A DNA stretch of 25,803 nt from an uncultured Clostridia bacterium (GTDB lineage: Bacteria; Bacillota; Clostridia; Christensenellales; Maliibacteriaceae): the NCBI GenBank assembly GCA_934613185.1, contig CAKTSO010000011.1, positions 1 through 25,803 on the forward strand, given 5' to 3'. The notes beneath the pieces were generated by a model. That model did not search any database. It was not told the origin of the DNA and saw only the letters and a list, made by a program, of their open reading frames with translations. A program made the translations under genes and the position numbers. How positions within the stretch are numbered: position 1 is the first letter of the stretch; each line of letters opens with the position of its first letter. Positions 7,936 through 14,383 of this stretch are shown here, piece by piece.

Positions 7936-9016
7936 CTTTGATTTTTCCCGCGTCGATCCCGCGCGCGCCCGCGAAATTTTAAGCGGGTTCGGCGGAAAAC
8001 CGACGCGTCTTATGGAAGTCTGCGGCACGCACACGCATCAGATCGCGCGTTTCGGAATAAAGAGCCTTCTGCCAAACGGCGCAAAGCTGCAAAGCGGCCC
8101 GGGCTGCCCCGTGTGCGTGACGAGCGCACCCGCGCTGTCCTGCGCGATCGAGCTTTGCAAAAAACGGAACGTCACGCTCGCCGTTTACGGCGACATGCTG
8201 CGCGTCCCCGCGCGGCTCCCCGCCGACACGCTTTTGAACGCGCGGGCGGCGGGGGCGGACGTGCGCGTGGTGTTTTCGGCGGCGGACGCGGTAGAGCTGG
8301 CCGCGCGGGAGCCGTCGCGCGAGGTCGTCTTTTTCGCCGTCGGGTTCGAGACCACGGCGGCAGGCACGGCGGCGGCGCTTCTGGACGCCGCGCGGCTCGA
8401 GCTTCCCAATTTCTCGATGCTTTCCGTATTAAAGCGCGTCGAACCCGCGCTGCGCCTGCTTTTGCAAAGCGCGGATCTTCGCTGCGACGGGCTGCTTTTG
8501 CCGGGACATGTCGCCTCGATCGTCGGGACGGACGGCTTCCGCTTTCTGGAAGAGCTCGGGATCCCCGGCGTCGTGTGCGGGTTTGAGGCGGGCGACATTC
8601 TGCTTTCGCTGACGATGCTCCTGACAATGATCCGAAACGGCGAAGTCGGCGTGCAAAACGAATACACGCGCGCCGTCAAATCGCACGGCAACGCCGCGGC
8701 GCTTCGTTTGATCGACCGCGCGTTCGCGCCTTGCGCGGATATCTGGCGCGGACTCGGCGTCGTGGACGGCGGCGGCTTCGCTCTGCGGGACGAATTTTCC
8801 CGGTTTGACGCATGGCGTCGTTTCGGGCTCGACCGTCTTTGCCCCGAGCCGCCCGCCGCGTGCCGCTGCGCCGACGTGATCTGTGCGCGCATTGCGCCGC
8901 GAGACTGCCCCATGTTCGGCAGGCCCTGCACGCCGTCCTCGCCGCTCGGGCCCTGCATGGTGGCAAGCGAAGGTTCGTGCGCGGCGGCGTATCGCTATCG
9001 CGCCGCAGAAGTCTGA
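7919..9016 (+). CDS. hypD: Hydrogenase maturation factor HypD
   Basis: This 365-aa protein has the HypD signatures MEVCGTHTHQ (about residues 35-44), GPGCPVCV (about 61-68), and a C-terminal cysteine-rich region with CRCADVIC, RDCPMFGRPC and GPCMVASEGSC, which carries the [4Fe-4S] cluster ligands. HypD and HypC form the scaffold on which CN and CO are attached to iron. The start at 7919 is inside the end of hypC and is preceded by GGGAGG; the longer open frame from 7718 is just the +1 reading of hypC. Confidence 0.97.
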   Translation: MPDAFDFDFSRVDPARAREILSGFGGKPTRLMEVCGTHTHQIARFGIKSLLPNGAKLQSGPGCPVCVTSAPALSCAIELCKKRNVTLAVYGDMLRVPARLPADTLLNARAAGADVRVVFSAADAVELAAREPSREVVFFAVGFETTAAGTAAALLDAARLELPNFSMLSVLKRVEPALRLLLQSADLRCDGLLLPGHVASIVGTDGFRFLEELGIPGVVCGFEAGDILLSLTMLLTMIRNGEVGVQNEYTRAVKSHGNAAALRLIDRAFAPCADIWRGLGVVDGGGFALRDEFSRFDAWRRFGLDRLCPEPPAACRCADVICARIAPRDCPMFGRPCTPSSPLGPCMVASEGSCAAAYRYRAAEV

Positions 9017-9031
9017 TTTTGAGGTGTTTTC

Positions 9032-10033
9032 ATGCTGGATGAGATCGTCACGCTCGACTACGGCAGCGGCGGGGAAAAGACCGCCGCACTGATCGAAGAA
9101 GTGTTCCTGCCCGCGTTTTCCAACGACGCGCTGCGCGCGCTCGGCGACGGCGCGCTCGTTTCGGGCGCGGAAAACTTGTGCTTTTCGACGGACAGCTTCG
9201 TCGTCGACCCGCTGTTTTTCCCCGGCGGGGACATCGGCAAGCTCTGCGTCTGCGGGACGGTGAACGACCTGCTCGTCTCGGGTGCGCAGCCTTTGTATCT
9301 GAGCCTTTCGGCGATCATCGAAGAAGGCTTTTCGATGGAAAAGTTAAAGCGGATCGTGCAAAGCGCCGCCGAAACGGCGCGCCGCGCGAACGTCTCGATC
9401 GTCACGGGCGACACGAAGGTCGTCCCCCGCGGACGGGGCGACGGTGTGTATCTGAACACGGCGGGGATCGGACGCGTCGTGCGCGGCGATCTTTGCCCCG
9501 ACGCGATCCGCGAAGGCGACGTCGTGCTGGTCAGCGGCGACGTCGGGCGGCACGGCATGAGCGTCATGCTCGCGCGGCACGAATTGGGGCTTTCGGGCGA
9601 AGTGCCGAGCGACTGCGCGCCGCTTTGCGAAATCGCGCCGAAATTATGGGCGCTTCCGACGCTCCGCGTTCTGCGCGACCCCACGCGCGGCGGGCTTGCC
9701 ACGACGCTGTGCGAGTTTGCCGAACGCCGCCCGTTTTCGATTGAGCTCGACGAAGCCGCGATCCCGATCGACCCCGCCGTTTCGGCCGCGTGCGAAATGC
9801 TCGGGATCGATCCTTTGTACAGCGCGTGCGAGGGGCGGCTGATCGCCGTCGTCGCTGACGCTGACGCGGACGCCGCGCTCGAAATTATGAAAAGTGCGCA
9901 AGGCGGGGCGCAGGCGGCGATCATCGGCCGCGTGAAGCGCGAGCATGCGGGGCATGTGATCCTTCGCACGGCGCTCGGCGCGGGGCGCATCCTGCCGCGG
10001 CTTGCGGGCGCGCAGCTTCCGCGCATCTGCTGA
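9032..10033 (+). CDS. hypE: Hydrogenase maturation factor HypE
   Basis: This 333-aa PurM/AIRS-fold ATPase dehydrates the thiocarbamate on its C-terminal cysteine to thiocyanate. The N-terminal DYGSGGEKT, the FSTDSFVVDP and GDIGKLCVCGTVNDL stretches, and the terminal PRIC with the modified cysteine as last residue are all present. It follows hypD by 15 bases with a GAGGTG site. The hyp set in this operon is F-C-D-E; the nickel insertion pair hypA/hypB is not in the window. Confidence 0.97.
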   Translation: MLDEIVTLDYGSGGEKTAALIEEVFLPAFSNDALRALGDGALVSGAENLCFSTDSFVVDPLFFPGGDIGKLCVCGTVNDLLVSGAQPLYLSLSAIIEEGFSMEKLKRIVQSAAETARRANVSIVTGDTKVVPRGRGDGVYLNTAGIGRVVRGDLCPDAIREGDVVLVSGDVGRHGMSVMLARHELGLSGEVPSDCAPLCEIAPKLWALPTLRVLRDPTRGGLATTLCEFAERRPFSIELDEAAIPIDPAVSAACEMLGIDPLYSACEGRLIAVVADADADAALEIMKSAQGGAQAAIIGRVKREHAGHVILRTALGAGRILPRLAGAQLPRIC

Positions 10034-10059
10034 ACGTTAAAAAAGCAAGGAGGAGTTCC

Positions 10060-10428
10060 ATGCAGGAATACAAAAGAATCGACATCGCGGCGGATGAGAT
10101 CGTGCCGCTTGCGCAGGATATGAAATCGCGCGGCGTGACGCTCGTCATGATCCACGGCTATGTGGACAAAGAGGGCAAAAACGTGATCTCCTACGATTAC
10201 GCCGTCGGCAGCGCGATCGAAAGCTACACGGTGACGGGCGAAAGCGTCCTGCCGAGCATCGGCGATATCTACGATCAGGCAGCGATGTGGCCGGAGCGCG
10301 AATTGAACGAGCTGATGCCCGTCGAATTCACCGGGCTTGACACGTCGCAGCGGCTGTTTCTGCCCGAAGATCTTCTGGATGACCGCGGGCAGATCCTCGT
10401 GCAGACGATGGACGAATTGAAAAAATAA
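10060..10428 (+). CDS. mbhK: NuoC-like hydrogenase subunit (MbhK/EchD-like)
   Basis: This 122-aa protein resembles the complex I 30-kDa subunit family. The diagnostic region is VLPSIGDIYDQAAMWPERE, followed by NELMPVEFTG and a leucine-rich RLFLPEDL end. EchD and MbhK are of similar small size and dock next to the small and large subunits. AAGGAGGAG precedes the ATG by six bases. Unusually the gene is last in the operon, after all hyp genes and about 5 kb away from the NuoB- and NuoI-like genes it normally sits between. A terminator follows directly. Confidence 0.88.
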   Translation: MQEYKRIDIAADEIVPLAQDMKSRGVTLVMIHGYVDKEGKNVISYDYAVGSAIESYTVTGESVLPSIGDIYDQAAMWPERELNELMPVEFTGLDTSQRLFLPEDLLDDRGQILVQTMDELKK

Positions 10429-10449
10429 ACTATCCTGTCCAAACACAGC

Positions 10450-10478
10450 AAAAGCCGACGGAGCATCCGCCGGCTTTT
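10450..10478. terminator. Bidirectional intrinsic terminator of the hydrogenase operon
   Basis: Arms 10450-10462 and 10466-10478 pair over 13 bp with one mismatch, around a GCA loop. The stem is GC-rich at the top with A/T runs at the base on both sides. It ends the hydrogenase/hyp operon on the + strand and the convergent XRE module on the - strand. Confidence 0.88.
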
Positions 10479-10495
10479 CTTTGTTGATTCGTTCG

Positions 10496-10822
10496 TCAAT
10501 CAAACACGATGCTCTTTTTCTTCCCGTTTTTGTCGACGGGATGTTCGCGCAGACGCACGACGTAGCGCAGCGAAACGATCTGTTCGCCGTTTTTGTCGTC
10601 CCACAATAAAAGCGCGTCGTCGCGCACCTCGCGCAGCGTCCCCGTAATCTGCGTCCCGTTGAACGTATAGACGATCACGTCGCGGCCGACCAGCCGCATG
10701 GCAAATTCTTTCATCGGAAATTCCTCCTCGTTTTGCAGATTCAATGCCGTTTCCTGCACCCGCCGTTCGTTCATCATGAGATAAAGCGGCAGAAAGCAGG
10801 CGACCATCCATGCCGCGTCCAT
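10496..10822 (-). CDS. Small protein: membrane segment plus Sm-like-looking domain
   Basis: From the ATG at 10822 (one base after the stop of the XRE gene, GGGAGGA upstream) the protein is 108 aa. Residues 3-16 are hydrophobic (AAWMVACFLPLYLM), followed by a short polar linker and, from about residue 37, a domain with alternating beta-type pattern (RDVIVYTFNGTQITGTL, then DDALLLW) that looks like an Sm/LSm-type small barrel. This fold assignment is an inference from pattern only. A second start at 10714 has an even better site (GAGGAGGAA, seven bases away), which would yield a soluble 72-aa protein. The open frame extends upstream to 10993, but that part is antisense-phase reading of the XRE gene. 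No known function. Confidence 0.7.
   Translation of the reverse strand: MDAAWMVACFLPLYLMMNERRVQETALNLQNEEEFPMKEFAMRLVGRDVIVYTFNGTQITGTLREVRDDALLLWDDKNGEQIVSLRYVVRLREHPVDKNGKKKSIVFD
10712..10736 (-). promoter_or_regulatory. Internal ribosome binding site and alternative start
   Basis: On the - strand GAGGAGGAA is followed, after a seven-base spacer, by an in-frame ATG (10714-10712). This is the best Shine-Dalgarno site of the local operon although it lies inside an open reading frame. It decides between a membrane-anchored 108-aa form and a soluble 72-aa form, or allows both. Confidence 0.55.
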
Positions 10823-10823
10823 A

Positions 10824-11021
10824 TCATTCGTCCTCCCAGAAAAGCTCGTCGAGCGTTTTGTCCAGCGCGTGACAGATGGCAAGACACAGTCGGATCGTGG
10901 GGTTGTAATCCCCCTTTTCCATCGCGTTGATCGTCTGGCGGGAGACGCCGATCCTGTCGGCCAGCTCCTGCTGCGAATAGTCCTTCGCGGCACGCGCCGC
11001 TTTAAGCCGAAGGTTCTTCAT
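10824..11021 (-). CDS. Small XRE-family transcriptional regulator (YozG-like)
   Basis: This 65-aa protein is almost entirely one helix-turn-helix domain: LRLKAARAAKDYSQQELADR for the first helices and VSRQTINAMEKGDYNP for the recognition helix and turn, ending in an acidic FWEDE tail. It matches the minimal Cro/CI-like regulators typical of Bacillota. The ATG at 11021 has GGAGGG upstream and overlaps the end of the 5-TM gene by 20 bases, so the two are translationally coupled. It probably represses its own operon through the inverted repeat at the promoter (inference). Confidence 0.92.
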   Translation of the reverse strand: MKNLRLKAARAAKDYSQQELADRIGVSRQTINAMEKGDYNPTIRLCLAICHALDKTLDELFWEDE

Positions 11022-11505
11022 CGTCCGCCCTCCGATCGAGCCGCCGCTTGATATACCAGTTGACCGCAATGCTCAAAAGCATCGCCGCGACGGAGAAATT
11101 GCAGAAGCTCACCAGAGCGCCGATGCGCCCGATCTCCAGAAATCCCAGCGCCAGATTGACCAAAAACGCGCCTGCGAGCGCGAACGCCACATCGCGCGGC
11201 CGCTCGTTGATGGCGAGCCACGCGTCGCGGTAGATGCAGATCCCCGCGAACAGCGCCGCCGCGGCGATCAGCGCGCCCGTCAGAAGATACAGCAGCGTCA
11301 TGGGCGAGATCAAGTCCAAAAGCAGCGCCAGAATCCCGGCGACATTCGCCGCGACGATCAGCTTCAGCGCCCACGCCGACGCCTCGCCGCGCGCGATGCG
11401 CTGCCGTTCGTCGTACTTCCAGGCGTTTTTCGCGCTCATAATCGCAAGCACCGCCGCCGCAATCAACAGCCCCGCGCCAAGTCCGAGAGTAAAAGCGACA
11501 TCCAT
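11002..11505 (-). CDS. Five-TM membrane protein with YDERQ-RG motif, paired with XRE regulator
   Basis: This 167-aa protein has five predicted membrane segments at about residues 3-25, 46-66, 69-97, 105-126 and 130-153, and a basic C-terminal tail. Between segments 1 and 2 lies KYDERQRIARGEASAW, a motif I associate with uncharacterised Bacillota membrane proteins encoded next to small YozG-like regulators. AGGAGGG stands seven bases before the ATG. It is first in a three-gene operon. The function is unknown; a sensor whose signal reaches the small regulator is a guess based only on the pairing. Confidence 0.85.
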   Translation of the reverse strand: MDVAFTLGLGAGLLIAAAVLAIMSAKNAWKYDERQRIARGEASAWALKLIVAANVAGILALLLDLISPMTLLYLLTGALIAAAALFAGICIYRDAWLAINERPRDVAFALAGAFLVNLALGFLEIGRIGALVSFCNFSVAAMLLSIAVNWYIKRRLDRRADDEEPSA

Positions 11506-11525
11506 TTTTCGATCCCTCCTGTTTC

Positions 11526-11565
11526 GGTATGACTTTACGATACCACCGTTCGCCTTTTATGTCAA
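11526..11565 (-). promoter_or_regulatory. Promoter of the 5-TM/XRE module with overlapping inverted repeat
   Basis: On the - strand TTGACA (11565-11560) is followed after 17 bases by TATCGT (11542-11537), about 30 bases before the start codon. An inverted repeat GGTAT-N9-ATACC (11526-11544) covers the -10 box and is a plausible operator for the XRE regulator encoded in the operon. Confidence 0.65.
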
Positions 11566-11619
11566 ATATATTTTACTGTTTGACTGATATTTTTATCACT
11601 TTGTCGCATTTGAAAAACA

Positions 11620-11652
11620 AAAAGAGCGTTTGAAACACTCAAACGCTCTTTT
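11620..11652. terminator. Intrinsic terminator after the metal ATPase gene
   Basis: Perfect 14-bp arms at 11620-11633 and 11639-11652 (AAAAGAGCGTTTGA) surround a five-base loop; T-rich runs flank it on both strands. It lies 13 bases beyond the stop of the - strand ATPase gene. Confidence 0.9.
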
Positions 11653-11665
11653 GATTCCACGATTT

Positions 11666-13528
11666 TTACCGAACTTTTTTGGCGAAGCGCAGCGTGCGCA
11701 TGGAGTTCAGAATCGCCAGCATCGCCACGCCGACGTCGGCGAACACCGCCGTCCACATGCCAACGACGCCGAGCGCCGCAAGCACCAGCACCGCGAACTT
11801 GACCGCGAGGGAAAGCACCACGTTGCCGCGGACGATCGCCATCGTCTTTCTCGCGATCGCCATGGCAAGGGCGATGCGGGAGGGTTCGTCGTTCATGATG
11901 ACGACGTCCGCCGCCTCGATCGCGGCGTCGCTTCCCAGCGCGCCCATCGCAATGCCGACATCGGCGCGGGCAAGAAGCGGCGCGTCGTTGACGCCGTCGC
12001 CGACGAACGCGGTCGTGCCGCCCTCTTGCATGATCTTCTCCGCGCAGTCGACCTTGCCGTCGGGCAGAAGTTCCGCGTGGACTTCGTCGATCCCAAGCTG
12101 CGCCGCGACGCGTTTGGCAATGGCCTCGTTGTCGCCCGTGAGCATGACGATGCGCTTCACGCCCGCCTTCTTCAAATCGGCGACGGCCTGTTTGGCGTCG
12201 GGCTTGACGGCGTCGGCGACCTCAATGAAGCCCGCGTATTTGCCGTCCACGGCGACGTAGATCGCCGCGTAATCGGCAGGCGCAATTTCCTCGCCCGTAA
12301 TTTCCGCGATCCATGTGCGGCGTCCGGCGCAGATCACATGCCCGTCCACCAGCGCGCGCGCGCCGCAGCCCGCGATCTCTTCCGCCGCGCCGATACGGGA
12401 GGCGTCGGGCTGTTTTGCATAATACGTCAGAACGGCTTTCGCCATCGGGTGGGGCGAGACCATTTCCGCGTGGGCGACGAGGTCGACCAGTTCATCCTCC
12501 GTCATGCCTTTCGGCTCGACGCGCTGTACGTCGAAGCTGCCGCGCGTCAGCGTCCCGGTCTTATCCATCAGAACCGTATCGACCTTGGCGAGCGTTTCCA
12601 TATAGTTGCCGCCCTTGACCATGACGCCCTGACCCGCCGCGCCGCCGATGCCGCCGAAAAAGCCGAGCGGGACGGAGATCACGAGCGCGCAGGGGCACGA
12701 GACAACGAGGAAGACGAGCGCGCGGTACAGCCAATCGGAGAAATGCCCCACGAAGATCGGCGGAAGGATCGCCAGCGCCGCCGCAAGACCGACGACCGTG
12801 GGCGTGTACCAGCGGGCGAACGACGTGATGAAGTTCTCGGCCTTCGCCTTTTTGTCCGACGCGTTCTCGACCAGTTCGAGCATGCGACTGACGGCGGACT
12901 CGGCGAAGACGCGCTCGACGCGGGCGGTCAGAAGGCCCGAAGTGTTGACGCTGCCGCCGAAGATCTCGTCGCCCGCCTTGACGTCGCGCGGGACGGATTC
13001 GCCGCTTAAAGCCGAAGTATCGAGCCAGCTTTGCCCTTCGACGATCTTCGCGTCGACGGGGACGCGCTCGCCGGGGCGGATTTCAATCATTTGTCCGACG
13101 GCGACGTCGCTCGGATCCGCGTCGCAAACCGTGCCGTCATCACCGACCAGATGTGCGATGTCGGGGCGGATGTCCATCAGCGCGCTGATCGAAGCGCGGG
13201 ATTTGCCCACGGCGCGCTGCTGGAAGTATTCGCCGACCTGATAGAAGATCATGACGGCGGCGGCCTCGGGGTATTCGCCGATGAAGAACGCGCCGACGGC
13301 GGCGATGCACATCAGGAAGTTCTCGTCAAACACTTCGCCGCGGAAGATGTTGACGACCGCCTCCGACAGAACGTCGCCGCCCGCCAGAAGCGCGGACACG
13401 CCGCAGAGGATCGGATAGACAATCCCCGCGCCCTCAAAGACGAACCGCGCGACGCCGAGCACGACGAGCGCGACCGCCGCGCGGACGATCTTTTCATGTT
13501 TGCGGAGCTTCCGCATGAACTTCTTCAT
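11666..13528 (-). CDS. cadA: Heavy-metal P1B-type ATPase (Cd/Zn/Pb exporter) lacking an HMA domain
   Basis: This 620-aa P-type ATPase pumps divalent soft metals out of the cell using ATP. It has the TGES-like actuator loop (SGESVPRD), the metal-binding CPC in SCPCALVIS (about residue 279), the phosphorylation site DKTGTLT (about 320), the HP locus SPHPMAK (about 359), and GDGVNDAPLLA (about 506-516). The CPC context and the DVGVAMLAILNSMR end point to the Zn/Cd/Pb subgroup rather than copper. Bacterial CadA usually has an N-terminal HMA domain; here the protein begins directly with a basic stretch and the first membrane helices. The HMA unit is encoded separately 76 bases upstream. Regulation is by the CadC-type sensor of the same operon. 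Confidence 0.95.
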   Translation of the reverse strand: MKKFMRKLRKHEKIVRAAVALVVLGVARFVFEGAGIVYPILCGVSALLAGGDVLSEAVVNIFRGEVFDENFLMCIAAVGAFFIGEYPEAAAVMIFYQVGEYFQQRAVGKSRASISALMDIRPDIAHLVGDDGTVCDADPSDVAVGQMIEIRPGERVPVDAKIVEGQSWLDTSALSGESVPRDVKAGDEIFGGSVNTSGLLTARVERVFAESAVSRMLELVENASDKKAKAENFITSFARWYTPTVVGLAAALAILPPIFVGHFSDWLYRALVFLVVSCPCALVISVPLGFFGGIGGAAGQGVMVKGGNYMETLAKVDTVLMDKTGTLTRGSFDVQRVEPKGMTEDELVDLVAHAEMVSPHPMAKAVLTYYAKQPDASRIGAAEEIAGCGARALVDGHVICAGRRTWIAEITGEEIAPADYAAIYVAVDGKYAGFIEVADAVKPDAKQAVADLKKAGVKRIVMLTGDNEAIAKRVAAQLGIDEVHAELLPDGKVDCAEKIMQEGGTTAFVGDGVNDAPLLARADVGIAMGALGSDAAIEAADVVIMNDEPSRIALAMAIARKTMAIVRGNVVLSLAVKFAVLVLAALGVVGMWTAVFADVGVAMLAILNSMRTLRFAKKVR

Positions 13529-13604
13529 CGACTTTCTCTCCCCTCGGGATGATCCCGTTTTCTTTTCTCCGACGTTTTTACCTATTTAATATTATTTTTT
13601 AATG

Positions 13605-13820
13605 TTATTTGATGCGCTTGGTCGTCACTTCGGGTTCTTTTTTCTCGATCACGGCGAGGATCTCGGACTCGGCAGCTTCGGAATCGGCCTTGACGACAAG
13701 GCGGCCGGTCATGAAATTCAGGCTCGCTTCCTGCACGCAGGAAAGTTTGGCGATCGCACGTTCGAGTTTCGCGGCGCAGTTGGCGCAGTCAAGGCCTTCG
13801 AGTTTGTAAGTGAGTTCCAT
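13605..13820 (-). CDS. Free-standing HMA metal-binding protein
   Basis: This 71-aa ferredoxin-like HMA domain has the metal site GLDCANCA (C13 and C16), usual for Zn/Cd-ATPase domains (GxDCxxC, with the aspartate favouring divalent metal). The C-terminus has a short charged tail (KKEPEVTTKRIK). GGAGGATGACACC precedes the ATG. Placed between the sensor gene and an ATPase without HMA, it most likely acts as the detached regulatory or metal-delivery domain of that ATPase. Confidence 0.92.
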   Translation of the reverse strand: MELTYKLEGLDCANCAAKLERAIAKLSCVQEASLNFMTGRLVVKADSEAAESEILAVIEKKEPEVTTKRIK

Positions 13821-13841
13821 GGTGTCATCCTCCGTTAAAAT

Positions 13842-14225
13842 TTAATCTTCATGCTGCAGATGGTGCAGCGCCGTTTCCATGACCTGACGGACATGCTCGT
13901 CGTCGAGGCTGTAGAACACGTTCTTTCCCTCGCGGCGATAGCGCACCAGGCGGCTCTGCCGCAGGGCGCGCAGCTGATGCGACACCGCCGACTTGGTCAT
14001 GGACAAAAGCTCGGCTAAGTCGCAGACGCAAAGCTCGGAGCAGTCCAGCGCCATCAGGATGCGCACGCGCGTGCTGTCGCCCAGGACCTTGAAGAAATCC
14101 GCAAGATCATAGAGCGTGTCCTCGTCGGGCATGTTCGCGCGCGCCTGTTCGATCGCGCCTTCGCTTTTCGCCTGGCACTGGCAGTCAAAGTCTTTTTCTT
14201 CGGTTATGTTTCGTTCCAGCGTCAC
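13842..14225 (-). CDS. cadC: ArsR/SmtB-family metal sensor repressor, CadC-type
   Basis: This 127-aa winged-helix repressor carries the CadC metal site: ELCVCDLAE in the recognition region (C66, C68) together with an N-terminal C15-Q-C17. The C-terminal helix DDEHVRQVMETALHH has Asp/His residues of the alpha5 zinc site found in SmtB. It should leave its operator when Cd, Pb or Zn binds. I chose the GTG at 14225, which has GGAGGA upstream; a longer TTG start at 14252 would begin inside the operator. The operon order is sensor, HMA protein, ATPase. Confidence 0.94.
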   Translation of the reverse strand: MTLERNITEEKDFDCQCQAKSEGAIEQARANMPDEDTLYDLADFFKVLGDSTRVRILMALDCSELCVCDLAELLSMTKSAVSHQLRALRQSRLVRYRREGKNVFYSLDDEHVRQVMETALHHLQHED

Positions 14226-14241
14226 GGTGATCTCCTCCAAA

Positions 14242-14298
14242 CAGTTGAGCAATCATTCAACTGTCGTTATTATAGTTGAACGGTTGCTCAACTGTCAA
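14242..14298 (-). promoter_or_regulatory. Promoter and double operator of the cad-like operon
   Basis: On the - strand TTGACA (14298-14293) and TATAAT (14274-14269), both consensus, are 18 bases apart. Two inverted repeats of the form AGTTGA-N8-TCAACT occur at 14243-14262 (extended by one further C/G pair) and 14274-14293. The second fills the space between the two promoter boxes; the first lies just downstream of the -10. Their centres are 31 bases apart, about three helical turns, so two repressor dimers could bind the same face. Confidence 0.88.
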
Positions 14299-14383
14299 GT
14301 GTTTTCTTGACCTTTTCCGCAAAACGTTTTAGAATGGTTTTAATTTGCGGAAAATTCCGCAGAAAAGGGGATTTGTGATACTT

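Noticed and set aside
10823..10993. Upstream extension of the small-barrel gene to 10993
   Set aside because: This part is the XRE gene read in another frame; a good ribosome binding site exists at 10822.
11630..13009. Long + strand open frames opposite the metal ATPase
   Set aside because: They are antisense shadows of a clear P-type ATPase with all catalytic motifs; composition is Arg/His/Asp-rich as expected for such shadows.
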